Below are positions 24,397 to 33,508 of a stretch of 37,992 nucleotides of DNA, one piece after another; within the stretch, counting starts at the first letter, position 1; every line of letters starts with the position of its first letter. A model generated the notes under the pieces. It saw nothing but the letters and a program-made list of their open reading frames with translations, did not search any database and was not told the DNA's origin. The translations under genes and the position numbers were made by a program. Source of the stretch: Gordonia araii NBRC 100433 (GTDB taxonomy: Bacteria > Actinomycetota > Actinomycetes > Mycobacteriales > Mycobacteriaceae); NCBI RefSeq assembly GCF_000241265.1, contig NZ_BAEE01000015.1, positions 1-37,992 on the forward strand, written 5' to 3'.

Positions 24397-24427
24397 GCCG
24401 GTGCAGCGCTGGGAGCGCCGCACCGGC
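24397..24427 (-). terminator. Stem-loop terminator after rplO
   Basis: Inverted repeat with 14-bp arms and a 3-nt loop: GCCGGTGCAGCGCT (24397-24410), GGG, AGCGCCGCACCGGC (24414-24427), with one mismatch/wobble. It starts 20 nt beyond the rplO stop. There is no clear U-tract, which is common for actinobacterial terminators. It would separate rpsH-rplO from secY-adk-map. Confidence 0.65.
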
Positions 24428-24446
24428 GACCGGCCGACATGACGTA

Positions 24447-24887
24447 TTACAGCTCGGTGGTGCTGCCGCCTGCAGCGGCGATCTTTTCCTTCGCCGCCGC
24501 GGAGAACTTGTTGGCGGTGATGTCGAGCTTCACCGACAGCTCACCGTCGCCGAGCACCTTGACCAGCTGGTTCTTGCGCACGGCTCCCTTGGCGACGAGA
24601 TCCTCGACGCCGACGGTGCCGCCCTTCGGGAAGAGTTCGGCGAGGTCACCGACGTTGACGACCTGGTACTCGACCCGGTTGCGGTTGGTGAAGCCCTTGA
24701 GCTTCGGCAGCCGCATGTGGATCGGCATCTGGCCGCCCTCGAACCCGGCGGGCACGTTCTTGCGGGCTTTGGTGCCCTTGGTGCCGCGACCGGCGGTCTT
24801 GCCCTTCGAGCCCTCACCGCGACCCACGCGGGTCTTCTCGGTCTTCGAACCCGGGGCGGGCCGAAGGTGGTGGAGTTTGATGGTCAT
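24447..24887 (-). CDS. rplO: 50S ribosomal protein L15
   Basis: A 146-residue L15, a 23S rRNA-binding assembly protein. The Gly-rich, basic N-terminus ([23 protein letters not shown]) and the motifs [19 protein letters not shown] are typical. The C-terminal globular part ends in [13 protein letters not shown] start, 3 nt after the rpmD stop. It is the last gene of rpsH-rplF-rplR-rpsE-rpmD-rplO and is followed by a strong hairpin. Confidence 0.97.
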   Translation of the reverse strand: MTIKLHHLRPAPGSKTEKTRVGRGEGSKGKTAGRGTKGTKARKNVPAGFEGGQMPIHMRLPKLKGFTNRNRVEYQVVNVGDLAELFPKGGTVGVEDLVAKGAVRKNQLVKVLGDGELSVKLDITANKFSAAAKEKIAAAGGSTTEL

Positions 24888-24890
24888 TTC

Positions 24891-25070
24891 TTAAACCTCT
24901 TCGACAGTCACGAGGTGCCGGACCACGTTGATCAGGCCCCGGGTCTGCGGGTTGTCCTCGCGGGTGACGGACTTGCGGATGCCCTTGAGGCCAAGGGTGC
25001 GCAGGCTGTCACGCTGGTTGCTCTTGGTACCGATGGTGCTTTTGATCTGGGTGATCTTCAGCTGACCCAC
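24891..25070 (-). CDS. rpmD: 50S ribosomal protein L30
   Basis: A 59-residue L30 (bacterial short form), starting [27 protein letters not shown] and ending [10 protein letters not shown] chose the GTG at 25070 because AAGGAG lies 6 nt upstream and the length matches the family. Two GTG codons further upstream in frame (25091 and 25100) would add 7-10 residues. The one at 25100 overlaps the rpsE stop as GTGA, so a longer form made by coupling cannot be excluded. Confidence 0.9.
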   Translation of the reverse strand: MGQLKITQIKSTIGTKSNQRDSLRTLGLKGIRKSVTREDNPQTRGLINVVRHLVTVEEV

Positions 25071-25096
25071 TTCAGTCTCCTTCTTGGCCACGACGC

Positions 25097-25756
25097 TCAC
25101 GCTCCCTTGGCCGCAGCCGCGGCGGCACGGGCGCGCAGCATGCCGGCGGGCGCCACGTCCTCGACGGGCAGACCGCGCCGGGCAGCGACCTCTTCGGGGC
25201 GCTGCAGCAGCTTGAGGGCCGCCACGGTGGCGTGCACGACGTTGATCGCGTTGTCCGAGCCGAGGCTCTTGGCCAGCACGTCGGTCACGCCCGCGCACTC
25301 GAGCACGGCACGCACCGCGCCGCCGGCGATGACACCGGTACCGGGGCTGGCCGGGCGGAGCATCACGACACCGGCGGCGGCCTCACCCTGGACCGGGTGG
25401 GTGATCGTGCCGGCGATCATCGGGACGCGGAAGAAGTTCTTGCGAGCCTCTTCGACGCCCTTCTGGATCGCGGCCGGAACTTCCTTCGCCTTGCCGTAGC
25501 CGACACCGACCATGCCCTGGCCGTCGCCGACCACCACGAGGGCGGTGAAGCTGAAGCGGCGGCCGCCCTTGACGACCTTGGAGACGCGGTTGATGGTGAC
25601 GACGCGCTCGAGGTGGTTGCGCTCCTCGCGGTCGCGCCCGCCTCCGCGGTTGTCGCGACGGTCGCCGCGTCCGCCGCGACGGTCGCCGCCGCGGTCGTTG
25701 CTGTTCGGGTTGTTGTTGGCGGGTCCGTTCCCGCCGTCACGCTGACGTCCGGGCAT
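25097..25756 (-). CDS. rpsE: 30S ribosomal protein S5
   Basis: A 219-residue S5, which shapes the mRNA entry site and affects decoding accuracy. The S5 core is complete: [58 protein letters not shown] and the C-terminal [18 protein letters not shown]. The first ~50 residues are Asn-, Arg- and Gly-rich with RGG/DRRGG-type repeats, reflecting a tandem-like GC repeat in the DNA around 25630-25700. Such an extension is usual in actinobacterial S5. ATG at 25756 is preferred over a TTG ten codons upstream because GGAGGG precedes it. Confidence 0.96.
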   Translation of the reverse strand: MPGRQRDGGNGPANNNPNSNDRGGDRRGGRGDRRDNRGGGRDREERNHLERVVTINRVSKVVKGGRRFSFTALVVVGDGQGMVGVGYGKAKEVPAAIQKGVEEARKNFFRVPMIAGTITHPVQGEAAAGVVMLRPASPGTGVIAGGAVRAVLECAGVTDVLAKSLGSDNAINVVHATVAALKLLQRPEEVAARRGLPVEDVAPAGMLRARAAAAAAKGA

Positions 25757-25802
25757 CAGAGGGTCCCTCCGTTGTTGATCAGGCAAATCGTGTATGTGGT
25801 CA

Positions 25803-26204
25803 TCAGAACTTCAGGCCTCCCTCGCGGGCGGCGTCGGCGAGAGCCGCGATCCGGCCGTGGTAGCCGTGGCCACCGTGGTCGAAGACGACGTTCTCGACGC
25901 CGGCTGCCTTGGCGCGGCTGGCGATGAGCTCGCCCACCTTGGCGGCCTGGGCCGACTTGTCGCCGCCTGCCGACCGCACGTCCGCCTCGATCGAGGACGC
26001 GGCGGCCAGGGTGTGACCGGCCAGGTCGTCGACGAGCTGCACGTGGATGTGCCGGCTGCTGCGCTTCACGACGAGGCGCGGGCGCTGCGGGGTGCCGGCG
26101 ATCTTCTTGCGCAGGCGGAAGTGACGGCGGTTGGTGGCGGTGCGGCGACGAGTCGACGCGTCCTTGCCGACCGGCTTGCGCTTCACAGTTGCTGTTTCAC
26201 TCAT
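25803..26204 (-). CDS. rplR: 50S ribosomal protein L18
   Basis: A 133-residue L18, which binds 5S rRNA in the central protuberance. Basic N-terminus ([22 protein letters not shown]), then [31 protein letters not shown] and the C-terminal [28 protein letters not shown], all family hallmarks. The ATG is 3 nt downstream of the rplF stop, and rpsE begins 46 nt after its stop. Full length. Confidence 0.97.
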   Translation of the reverse strand: MSETATVKRKPVGKDASTRRRTATNRRHFRLRKKIAGTPQRPRLVVKRSSRHIHVQLVDDLAGHTLAAASSIEADVRSAGGDKSAQAAKVGELIASRAKAAGVENVVFDHGGHGYHGRIAALADAAREGGLKF

Positions 26205-26207
26205 GGC

Positions 26208-26744
26208 TTACTTACCCGTCTTTCCGACCTTGCGGCGGATCTGCTCGCCTTCATAGCGGATGCCCTTGCCCTTGTACGGGTCCGGGCGCCGCAGGCGGCG
26301 GATGTTCGCCGAGATCTGGCCGACCTTCTGCTTGTCAATGCCCGACACCGAGAACTTCGTCGGCGATTCCACCGCGAAGGTGATGCCTTCGGGAGCCTCG
26401 ATCGGCACGGGGTGGCTGAAGCCCAGGGCGAACTCGAGGTCGCGGCCCTTGGCCTGCACGCGGTAGCCGACGCCGAAGATTTCCATGTTCGTCGTGTAGC
26501 CCTGCGTCACACCGACGACCAGGTTGTTGATCAGGCTGCGCGACAGGCCGTGCAGGGCACGGTTGCGGCGCTCGTCGTTGGGCCGGGTGACGACGATCTG
26601 CTTCTCCTCGATCGCGGCCTCGATCGGCTCGCTGATCGTGACGGCGAGCTCGCCCTTGGGGCCCTTGACCTTCACGTCCTGGCCGTCGATCGTGACGTCG
26701 ACGCCGGCCGGGATCTCAATGGGGTTCTTACCAATTCGCGACAT
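26208..26744 (-). CDS. rplF: 50S ribosomal protein L6
   Basis: A 178-residue L6, with two related alpha/beta domains, near the sarcin-ricin loop. It starts [21 protein letters not shown] and carries [10 protein letters not shown], then the C-terminal signature [32 protein letters not shown] start, 10 nt after the rpsH stop. Full length and ordinary. Confidence 0.97.
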   Translation of the reverse strand: MSRIGKNPIEIPAGVDVTIDGQDVKVKGPKGELAVTISEPIEAAIEEKQIVVTRPNDERRNRALHGLSRSLINNLVVGVTQGYTTNMEIFGVGYRVQAKGRDLEFALGFSHPVPIEAPEGITFAVESPTKFSVSGIDKQKVGQISANIRRLRRPDPYKGKGIRYEGEQIRRKVGKTGK

Positions 26745-26754
26745 GTGCGTTCCC

Positions 26755-27153
26755 CTACCAGACGTAAGCGAGGACTTCGCCGCCCACGCCCTTGTTGGCT
26801 GCCTGGCGGTCGGTGAGCAGGCCCGACGACGTGGAGATGATCGCCACGCCGAGGCCGCCCAGCACCTTGGGCAGGTTGGTGGATTTCGCGTACACCCGCA
26901 GACCCGGCTTCGAGACGCGGCGCAGACCAGCGATGCTGCGCTCCCGGCTCGGGCCGTACTTCAGGGTGACGACGAGGCTCTTCCCGACGTTCGCGTCCTC
27001 GACGCGGTAGTCGGTGATGTAGCCCTCTTTCTTGAGGATCTCGGCGATGTTCGTCTTGATCTTCGACGACGGGAGGGTCACCTCGTCGTGGTACGCCGAG
27101 TTGGCGTTGCGCAGACGCGTCAAGAAGTCTGCGATCGGGTCAGTCATGGTCAT
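26755..27153 (-). CDS. rpsH: 30S ribosomal protein S8
   Basis: A 132-residue S8, a primary 16S rRNA binder. It contains [15 protein letters not shown], the central [16 protein letters not shown] and the C-terminal [24 protein letters not shown]. Two ATGs are possible (27153 and 27147). The first is better spaced from the upstream AAAGG. A perfect palindrome (GGTTGAC-n-GTCAACC) lies immediately before the start. rpsN and rplE, which normally precede rpsH, are absent. rpsH is the first gene of this transcription unit and must have its own promoter. Confidence 0.97.
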   Translation of the reverse strand: MTMTDPIADFLTRLRNANSAYHDEVTLPSSKIKTNIAEILKKEGYITDYRVEDANVGKSLVVTLKYGPSRERSIAGLRRVSKPGLRVYAKSTNLPKVLGGLGVAIISTSSGLLTDRQAANKGVGGEVLAYVW

Positions 27154-27168
27154 GGTTGACCGTCAACC
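27154..27168 (-). promoter_or_regulatory. Perfect 15-bp palindrome abutting the rpsH start
   Basis: GGTTGACCGTCAACC: 7-bp arms GGTTGAC and GTCAACC around one central base, directly adjacent to the rpsH ATG and overlapping the last bases of its AAAGG. In RNA the two arms could fold only with a very small loop, so a dimeric protein site, or an S8-related autoregulatory element with neighbouring sequence, is equally possible. Function unknown. Confidence 0.5.
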
Positions 27169-27334
27169 TTTCTCGTAGCGGTTCCCATACAGCGGCCGTG
27201 TGACCGGTGGGCCTTCCACGAAGTGGAGTTGTGCGTAGGTTCTTCCCTGTTGATGCCATTGGCTTTTCGCCGGCACCGACGGGGTATGAAGTTGTGGCTC
27301 CCAGGGGGCACAGTTCACCCCGGGCAACCGTTTC

Positions 27335-27363
27335 AGTGTAGAGAACCTGCTCCGAGAACCCAA
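27335..27363 (-). promoter_or_regulatory. Candidate promoter of rpsH-rplO
   Basis: Minus-strand TTGGGT (27358-27363) and TACACT (27335-27340) are 17 bp apart. The predicted start near 27328 gives a leader of about 175 nt, long for a ribosomal operon. The spacer contains a direct repeat of GGTTCTC. The -10 is good and the -35 matches only at TTG. Confidence 0.4.
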
Positions 27364-27421
27364 ATCCTCGCCGACGACGATTCCGTCACCGTCCGGATGG
27401 CCGTTTCGGCCGGTTACTAAA

Positions 27422-27481
27422 CTGGATTAAGTCCAGATTAAATGGTAGAATTGACGTGTACGACAGCCCCAGAGGTATACC
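27422..27481 (+). promoter_or_regulatory. dps control region: inverted repeat and two candidate promoters
   Basis: CTGGATTAAGTCCAG (27422-27436) has 5-bp inverted arms CTGGA/TCCAG around TTAAG, and GATTAA is repeated at an 11-bp interval. The repeat overlaps TGGATT, a possible -35, 17 bp from TAGAAT (27446-27451). A second candidate is TTGACG (27451-27456) with TATACC (27476-27481) at 19 bp. Overlap of an operator with a promoter is expected for a peroxide- or iron-responsive dps. The regulator (for example a Fur-family protein) is a guess. Confidence 0.5.
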
Positions 27482-27514
27482 GGCACCACAGTGCCGAGAG
27501 AAGGAGTGATCACC

Positions 27515-27994
27515 ATGACCACCACCGCACCGATCAAGGGCGTGCTCGCCGACGAGGCCCAGCGGGTCGTCGGCGATGCCCTGCAGGCGACGCTCGTCGA
27601 CCTGATCGATCTGGGCCTGATCGCCAAGCAGGCCCACTGGAACGTCGTCGGCGTGAACTTCACCTCGGTTCACGAAGACCTCGACGAACTCGTCGACGTC
27701 ACCCGCGAGTTCTCCGACGCCACCGCCGAGCGCGCCACCGCGATCGGTGTGAGCCCGGACGGCCGCTCCGAGACGGTCGCCAAGACCACCGGCGCCACCG
27801 GCATCGGCGAAGGCTGGATCAACGACACCAACGTCGTCGGCGTCATCGTCGAGAACCTGGCCGCGGTGATCGGCGGCATCCGAGAGCGCATCGAGCTCAG
27901 CGGCAAGTCCGACCCGGTCACCGAGGATCTGCTCATCGGGTTCGCCGCCCGCCTCGAGCAGCTCCACTGGATGTGGCAGGCCCGCCAGGCCTGA
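27515..27994 (+). CDS. dps: Dps family DNA-binding / ferritin-like protein
   Basis: A 159-residue Dps, a dodecameric mini-ferritin that oxidises Fe(II) with peroxide and protects DNA. The intersubunit ferroxidase residues appear with the exact family spacing: His41 (AHWNVVG), His53, Asp57, Asp68 and Glu72 (ATAER). The Lys-poor N-terminus (MTTTAPIKG) gives no strong DNA-binding tail. ATG with AAGGAG 8 nt upstream. The earlier in-frame GTG at 27491 has no ribosome-binding site. It is monocistronic by the look of the strong hairpin 15 nt after the stop. Likely controlled at the AT-rich operator/promoter region upstream. Confidence 0.94.
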   Translation: MTTTAPIKGVLADEAQRVVGDALQATLVDLIDLGLIAKQAHWNVVGVNFTSVHEDLDELVDVTREFSDATAERATAIGVSPDGRSETVAKTTGATGIGEGWINDTNVVGVIVENLAAVIGGIRERIELSGKSDPVTEDLLIGFAARLEQLHWMWQARQA

Positions 27995-28008
27995 TCAGCC
28001 CCCCACAG

Positions 28009-28046
28009 CGACGGCGCCGCGAACCACCCGGTTTGCGGCGCCGTCG
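28009..28046 (+). terminator. Strong stem-loop terminator after dps
   Basis: A 17-bp stem (28009-28025 with 28030-28046, one G-U pair) around the tetraloop ACCC. The outer 12 bp, CGACGGCGCCGC and GCGGCGCCGTCG, match perfectly. No U-tract follows, as is typical of high-GC actinobacterial terminators. It lies 15 nt past the dps stop and 88 nt before narG. Confidence 0.85.
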
Positions 28047-28119
28047 GCGTTGCCGGGACCTTCTCCCCGATCTTCTCGTCGGACCCGGCGAATCGCCTTC
28101 GCGCCCCGGCGATCGGTAC

Positions 28120-28125
28120 TACCGT
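28120..28125 (+). promoter_or_regulatory. Candidate -10 of a leaderless narG transcript
   Basis: TACCGT ends 8 nt before the narG ATG (28134), so transcription would begin at or within 2 nt of the start codon. No Shine-Dalgarno is present before narG. No clear -35 was found, which suggests dependence on an activator. Confidence 0.4.
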
Positions 28126-28133
28126 TTGTAGTT

Positions 28134-31100
28134 ATGGGCGGCCCCCCGGAAGTTCAAGGTCATGCAGCACAAGCCCTCCTAGATGTCGGCCGATTCTTCA
28201 CCCGATGGGATGAGACCGCCGACGGTCGAGCGGTGTTCCGCAAGGGTGGGCGGGCCGGCGACATCTTCTACCGCGACCGCTGGAGCCACGACAAGATCGT
28301 CCGCTCCACCCACGGCGTCAACTGCACCGGTTCCTGCTCCTGGAAGGTGTACGTCAAGGACGGCATCATCACCTGGGAGACCCAGGAGACCGACTACCCC
28401 TCGGTCGGCCCCGACCGGCCCGAGTACGAGCCGCGTGGCTGCCCGCGCGGGGCTGCATTCTCCTGGTACACCTACTCCCCCACCCGAGTGCGCCACCCGT
28501 ACGCCCGCGGCGTGCTGGTCGAGATGTACCGCGCGGCCAAGGCCAAGCTGGGCGACCCGGTGCTCGCGTGGGCCGACGTCACCGGCGACCCGCTGCGCCG
28601 CCGCTCGTATCAGCGCGCCCGCGGCAAGGGCGGCCTGGTGCGGGTGTCGTGGGACGAGGCGATCGAGATGGCTGCCGCCGCCCACGTGCACACGATCAAG
28701 ACCTATGGCCCCGACCGGTGCACCGGGTTCTCGCCGATCCCGGCGATGTCGATGGTGAGCCACTGCGTGGGCACCCGGTTCATCCAGTTGATCGGCGGGG
28801 TCATGACCTCGTTCTACGACTGGTACGCCGATCTACCGGTGGCCAGTCCGCAGGTGTTCGGCGACCAGACCGACGTGCCGGAGTCCGGAGATTGGTGGGA
28901 CGCCACCTATCTGATGATGTGGGGCTCCAACGTCCCGGTGACCCGCACGCCCGACGCGCACTGGATGGCCGAGGTCCGCTACCGCGGCACCAAGGTGGTG
29001 ACGGTCTCGCCCGACTACGCCGACAACACCAAGTTCGCCGACGAGTGGCTGCCCGCACAGGCCGGCACCGACGGCGCCCTGGCCATGGCGATGGGGCACG
29101 TCATCCTCCGCGAGTACTTCGTCGACCGCACCACCGACTTCTTCGACGACTACGTCCGCAAGTACACCGACCTGCCCTTCCTCGTCGAGCTCGACGAGCA
29201 CGAGCATGACGGCGCCGCCACGCTGATCCCCGGCAAATTCGTGACGGCCGACGGCGTGGGTCTGGGCACCGACGACGAGGACGCCTGGAAGACGGTCGTC
29301 ATCGACGACGCGACCGACACCGTCGTCGCCCCCAACGGGTCGATGGGCTTCCGCTATGCCGAATCGGGCGAGGGCCGCTGGAACCTCGACCTGCAGGGCG
29401 TCACCCCACGGCTGAGCCTGTACGACGATCCGGCCGCCGAGCCGGTTGCGATCAGCGTCGCCGCCTTCGACGCCCCCGACGGGAGCGGCTCGGTCCTGCG
29501 GCGCGGCGTCCCGGCCCGCCGGATCAACGGAAAACTGGTCACGACGGTCTTCGACCTGATGCTCGCCCAGTACGGCGTCGGGCGCGACGGCCTGCCCGGC
29601 GACTGGGCCTCGGGCTACGACGACGCGACGACCCCGTACACACCGGCCTGGCAGGAGGAGATCACCAGTGTGCCGGCGCAGGCGGCGATCCGCGTCGCCC
29701 GCGAGTTCGCCACCAATGCCGTTGACTCGCAGGGCCGTTCGATGATCATCATGGGCGCCGGGATCTGTCAGTGGTTCCACGGCGACGCCACCTACCGGGC
29801 GATCCTGGCGCTGCTGAACCTCACCGGGTCCATGGGCCGCAACGGCGGCGGCTGGGCACACTACGTCGGGCAGGAGAAGTGCCGTCCGATCACCGGATGG
29901 ATCTCACTGGCCAACGCACTGGACTGGTCGCGGCCGCCGCGCACGCAGCCGGGCACGTCGTTCTGGTACATGCACACCGATCAGTGGCGCAACGACGGCT
30001 ACTCGACCACCGCGCTGGCCTCACCGCTGTCGCGCGGGGTGCTCGACCACCCGCACACCGCTGACGCGATCGCCCAGTCGGCGCGCCTGGGCTGGATGCC
30101 GTTCTACCCGCAGTTCTCCGCCAATCCCCTGCAGGTGGCCGACGACGCGCAGGCCGCGGTCGACGCAGGACAGGCCCCGTCGACCGGCGCATGGGTCGCC
30201 GACCAACTCCACCAGGGCGGTCTGACGCCGTCCATCAACGATGTCGACGCCCCGGAGAACTGGCCGCGCACCCTGGTGCTGTGGCGCTCGAACCTGCTGG
30301 GCTCCTCGGCCAAGGGCGACGAGTACTTCCTGCGCCACCTGCTGGGCACCGACCACAACGTGCTCGGCGTCGAGCATCCCGAAACCCCGCACCCGCGCGA
30401 GGTGGCGTGGCACGACGAGGCACCCGAGGGCAAGCTCGACCTGCTGCTGTCGGCGGACTTCCGGATGACCTCGACGACCCTGATGAGCGACATCGTGCTG
30501 CCGGCCGCCACCTGGTACGAGAAGCACGACCTCTCCTCGACCGACATGCACCCGTTCGTCCACGCCTTCACCCCGGCGATCGATCCGCCGTGGGAGGCCA
30601 AGAGCGACTTCGAGCTGTTCCACCTGTTGGCCGGTGAGCTGTCCCGCCAGGCCAAGACCCACCTGGGCACCGTCCGCGACCTGGTCGCCACCCCCAACCA
30701 GCACGACACCCCGGGCGAGACGGCCAACCCGCACGGCATCGTCGACGACTGGCTCGACTCCGGGCGCCCCGGCGTCCCGGGGAAGAACCTGCCCCAGTTC
30801 GTCGTCGTCGAGCGGGACTACACCGCCATCGCCGACAAGTTGGCCTCGGTCGGCCCGCTGGCAGACAAGCTGGGCTTCACCGTCAAGAACGTGACCTTCG
30901 ACGTCGGGTCGCAGATGGCGAAGCTGGCCGCGCAGAACGGCGTGATGATGGGGGCGAACAGCCCGGCCAACGGGCGCCCGGCGATCGACACCGACGAGAA
31001 GCTGGCCGAGGCGATCCTGATGTTCTCCGGAACCACCAACGGCGAACTCGCCGTCGACGGGTTCGAGAAGCTCGAGGAGCGGACCGGCAAGCCCTTCGTC

Positions 31101-31853
31101 GACCTGGCCGCCGGGTCGGAGGAGAAGCGCATCACCTTCGCCGACACGCAGGACTCGCCGCAGCCGGTCATCACCTCGCCGGAGTGGTCGGGTTCGGAGA
31201 CCGGCGGTCGGCGGTATGCGCCGTTCACGTTGAACATCGAGCGGGAGAAGCCGTTCCACACGCTGACCGGCCGGATGCACTTCTATCTCGATCACGACTG
31301 GATGCTCGACATCGGCGAATCGATGCCGCTGTACCGCCCGCCGTTGGACATGCACCGGTTGTTCGGCGAGCCGAAGCTCGGCCCGACCGGCGAGATGGAG
31401 ATCGCGGTCCGGTACCTGACCCCGCACAACAAGTGGTCGATCCACTCGGAGTACCAGGACAACCTGTTCATGCTGTCGCTGTCGCGCGGCGGCCCGACGG
31501 CGTGGCTGTCGCCGGAGGACGCGGCGGCGATCGGCGTCGAGGACAACGACTGGATCGAGTGCGTCAACGCCAACGGCGTCTTCGTCGGACGCGCGGTCGT
31601 CAGCCACCGCATCCCCGCCGGGGTGACCTACGTGCACCACGCGCAGGAGCGCACCATCGACGTCCCCAAGTCGGAGGCGACCGGCAAGCGCGGCGGCATC
31701 CACAACTCGGTGACGCGGCTGCTGGTCAAACCGTCGCACCTGATCGGCGGGTATGCGCAGCTGTCCTACGCCTTCAACTATCTCGGGCCGACGGGCAACC
31801 AGCGCGACATCGTGTCGGTCATCCGCCGCCGCAGCCAGGAGGTGACCTACTGA
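28134..31853 (+). CDS. narG: Respiratory nitrate reductase, alpha subunit
   Basis: A 1239-residue membrane-associated Mo-bisMGD subunit that reduces nitrate to nitrite on the cytoplasmic side. The FS0 [4Fe-4S] ligands His60, Cys64, Cys68 and Cys103 have the same spacing as the Escherichia coli enzyme (HxxxCxxxCx34C). The molybdenum-ligand Asp229 lies in SFYDWYADLP. No twin-arginine signal is present, as expected for NarG-type enzymes. The ATG at 28134 begins the aligned N-terminus (GRFFTRWDE). Further upstream codons run into the dps terminator. No ribosome-binding site precedes it. The stop overlaps the narH ATG by one base (TGATG), with AGGAGG inside the end of narG. Confidence 0.97.
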   Translation: MGGPPEVQGHAAQALLDVGRFFTRWDETADGRAVFRKGGRAGDIFYRDRWSHDKIVRSTHGVNCTGSCSWKVYVKDGIITWETQETDYPSVGPDRPEYEPRGCPRGAAFSWYTYSPTRVRHPYARGVLVEMYRAAKAKLGDPVLAWADVTGDPLRRRSYQRARGKGGLVRVSWDEAIEMAAAAHVHTIKTYGPDRCTGFSPIPAMSMVSHCVGTRFIQLIGGVMTSFYDWYADLPVASPQVFGDQTDVPESGDWWDATYLMMWGSNVPVTRTPDAHWMAEVRYRGTKVVTVSPDYADNTKFADEWLPAQAGTDGALAMAMGHVILREYFVDRTTDFFDDYVRKYTDLPFLVELDEHEHDGAATLIPGKFVTADGVGLGTDDEDAWKTVVIDDATDTVVAPNGSMGFRYAESGEGRWNLDLQGVTPRLSLYDDPAAEPVAISVAAFDAPDGSGSVLRRGVPARRINGKLVTTVFDLMLAQYGVGRDGLPGDWASGYDDATTPYTPAWQEEITSVPAQAAIRVAREFATNAVDSQGRSMIIMGAGICQWFHGDATYRAILALLNLTGSMGRNGGGWAHYVGQEKCRPITGWISLANALDWSRPPRTQPGTSFWYMHTDQWRNDGYSTTALASPLSRGVLDHPHTADAIAQSARLGWMPFYPQFSANPLQVADDAQAAVDAGQAPSTGAWVADQLHQGGLTPSINDVDAPENWPRTLVLWRSNLLGSSAKGDEYFLRHLLGTDHNVLGVEHPETPHPREVAWHDEAPEGKLDLLLSADFRMTSTTLMSDIVLPAATWYEKHDLSSTDMHPFVHAFTPAIDPPWEAKSDFELFHLLAGELSRQAKTHLGTVRDLVATPNQHDTPGETANPHGIVDDWLDSGRPGVPGKNLPQFVVVERDYTAIADKLASVGPLADKLGFTVKNVTFDVGSQMAKLAAQNGVMMGANSPANGRPAIDTDEKLAEAILMFSGTTNGELAVDGFEKLEERTGKPFVDLAAGSEEKRITFADTQDSPQPVITSPEWSGSETGGRRYAPFTLNIEREKPFHTLTGRMHFYLDHDWMLDIGESMPLYRPPLDMHRLFGEPKLGPTGEMEIAVRYLTPHNKWSIHSEYQDNLFMLSLSRGGPTAWLSPEDAAAIGVEDNDWIECVNANGVFVGRAVVSHRIPAGVTYVHHAQERTIDVPKSEATGKRGGIHNSVTRLLVKPSHLIGGYAQLSYAFNYLGPTGNQRDIVSVIRRRSQEVTY

Positions 31854-33508
31854 TGCGAGTCATGGCACAGGTCGCGATGGTGATGAACCTCGACAAATGC
31901 ATCGGCTGCCACACATGCTCGGTGACCTGCAAGCAGGCATGGACCAACCGCGCCGGCACCGAGTACGTCTGGTTCAACAACGTGGAGACCCGCCCGGGCC
32001 AGGGCTATCCGCGTCGCTACGAGGATCAGGACACCTGGCGCGGCGGCTGGACCCTCAACCGCAAGGGCAAGCTGCGGCTGCTCGCCGGCGGTCGGATCCA
32101 GAAGCTGGCCACGATCTTCTCCAGCCCGGTGCAGCCGACGCTGGACGACTACTACGAGCCGTGGACCTACGACTACGAGAACCTCATCAGCGCCCCGCTC
32201 GGCGATGACATCCCGGTGGCGCGGCCCAAGTCGCTGATCACCGGCGAGGACATGAAGATCAGCTGGTCGGCCAACTGGGACGACAACCTCGGCGGCAGCG
32301 CCGCGACCGGCGCACTCGACCCCGTCCTCCAGAAACTCGCCGACGACGCAGGCGAGCAGATCAAGCTGTCCTTCGAGCAGACCTTCATGTTCTACCTGCC
32401 GCGGATCTGCGAGCACTGCCTCAACCCGTCGTGCATGGCCTCCTGCCCGTCGGGCGCGATCTACAAGCGCTCCGAGGACGGCATCGTCCTGGTCGACCAG
32501 GATCGCTGCCGCGGCTGGCGGCAGTGCATCACCGGCTGCCCGTACAAGAAGATCTACTTCAACCACCGCACCGGCAAGGCCGAGAAGTGCACCTTCTGCT
32601 ACCCGCGCATCGAGGTCGGCCAGCCCACGGTCTGCTCGGAGACCTGCGTCGGGCGACTGCGCTACATCGGCCTGTTCCTCTACGACGCCGACCGCGTCAC
32701 CGAGGCGGCGTCGGTGCCCGACGAGCGCGACCTCTACGAGGCGCAGCTCGACCTGATGCTCGATCCGTCCGACCCCGCGGTGGTCGCCGCCGCCCGAGCA
32801 GGCGGGATCCCCGACGACTGGATCGATGCGGCCCGACGGTCGCCGGTGTACGCGCTGGCCAAGAAGTACCGAGTGGCCCTGCCGCTGCATCCGGAGTACC
32901 GGACGATGCCGATGGTCTGGTACGTGCCGCCGCTGTCGCCGATCGTCGACCTGCTCACCGGGCAGGGCCACGACGGCGAGAGTCATGAGAACCTCTTCGG
33001 CGCGATCGACACCCTGCGGATTCCCGTCGAGTACCTCGCGGAACTGTTCAGCGCGGGCGATACCGCCGTCGTCACCGGGGTGCTGCGCAAACTCGCCGGC
33101 ATGCGGTCTTACATGCGTGACATCGCCCTGGGCCGGGAACCGAATCCGTTGATCCCGGCGTCGGTCGGCATGGACGAGGAATCCATGGTCGAGATGTACC
33201 ACCTGATGGCGATCGCCAAGTACGCCGATCGATACGTGATCCCGACCGCCCACGTCGAGCAGGGCCACCAGTTGGAGGAGATGGCGTGCTCGCTCGACTA
33301 CGACGACGGGCCGGGCATGTACGAATCGGGCCCGTTCGGCGAGGCCAGCGGCACCGTCATGCCGGTGTCGGTGGAGACCTTCCAGGCACTACAGCAACGC
33401 CAGACCAGTGATCGCGCCGCCGACGCCGGGTCCCTTCGGGACCGCGTCAACCTGCTGAACTGGGATGGCAACGGGACACCGACCGGACTCTTCCCGGGAG
33501 ACCGCTGA
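31853..33508 (+). CDS. narH: Respiratory nitrate reductase, beta (Fe-S) subunit
   Basis: A 551-residue electron-transfer subunit. The first cluster motif CIGCHTCSVTC (Cys16, 19, 22, 26) is followed by CEHCLNPSCMASCP, CRGWRQCITGCPYKK and CTFCYP...CSETC. The Trp in CRGWRQC replaces a Cys, the hallmark of the [3Fe-4S] cluster FS4 in NarH, giving three [4Fe-4S] and one [3Fe-4S] clusters. It receives electrons from NarI and passes them to NarG. The ATG overlaps the narG stop, and AGGAGG lies 10 nt upstream. The stop overlaps the narJ ATG (TGATG). The long in-frame extension upstream lies within narG and is not part of the gene. Confidence 0.97.
   Translation: MRVMAQVAMVMNLDKCIGCHTCSVTCKQAWTNRAGTEYVWFNNVETRPGQGYPRRYEDQDTWRGGWTLNRKGKLRLLAGGRIQKLATIFSSPVQPTLDDYYEPWTYDYENLISAPLGDDIPVARPKSLITGEDMKISWSANWDDNLGGSAATGALDPVLQKLADDAGEQIKLSFEQTFMFYLPRICEHCLNPSCMASCPSGAIYKRSEDGIVLVDQDRCRGWRQCITGCPYKKIYFNHRTGKAEKCTFCYPRIEVGQPTVCSETCVGRLRYIGLFLYDADRVTEAASVPDERDLYEAQLDLMLDPSDPAVVAAARAGGIPDDWIDAARRSPVYALAKKYRVALPLHPEYRTMPMVWYVPPLSPIVDLLTGQGHDGESHENLFGAIDTLRIPVEYLAELFSAGDTAVVTGVLRKLAGMRSYMRDIALGREPNPLIPASVGMDEESMVEMYHLMAIAKYADRYVIPTAHVEQGHQLEEMACSLDYDDGPGMYESGPFGEASGTVMPVSVETFQALQQRQTSDRAADAGSLRDRVNLLNWDGNGTPTGLFPGDR

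Larger units (their letters stand above)
27154..27514. other. Divergent intergenic region between rpsH and dps
   Basis: 361 nt with no convincing gene in either direction. From left to right it holds the rpsH palindrome, a ~165-nt leader of rpsH with no recognised RNA motif, the candidate rpsH promoter, and the AT-rich dps control region (27418-27481). The AT-rich stretch is unusual against the GC-rich background. Confidence 0.7.

Noticed and set aside
25630..25745. Repeats in GC-rich DNA as a possible CRISPR or minisatellite
   Set aside because: They encode the Arg/Gly-rich N-terminal extension of S5 in frame, with no spacer-repeat regularity.
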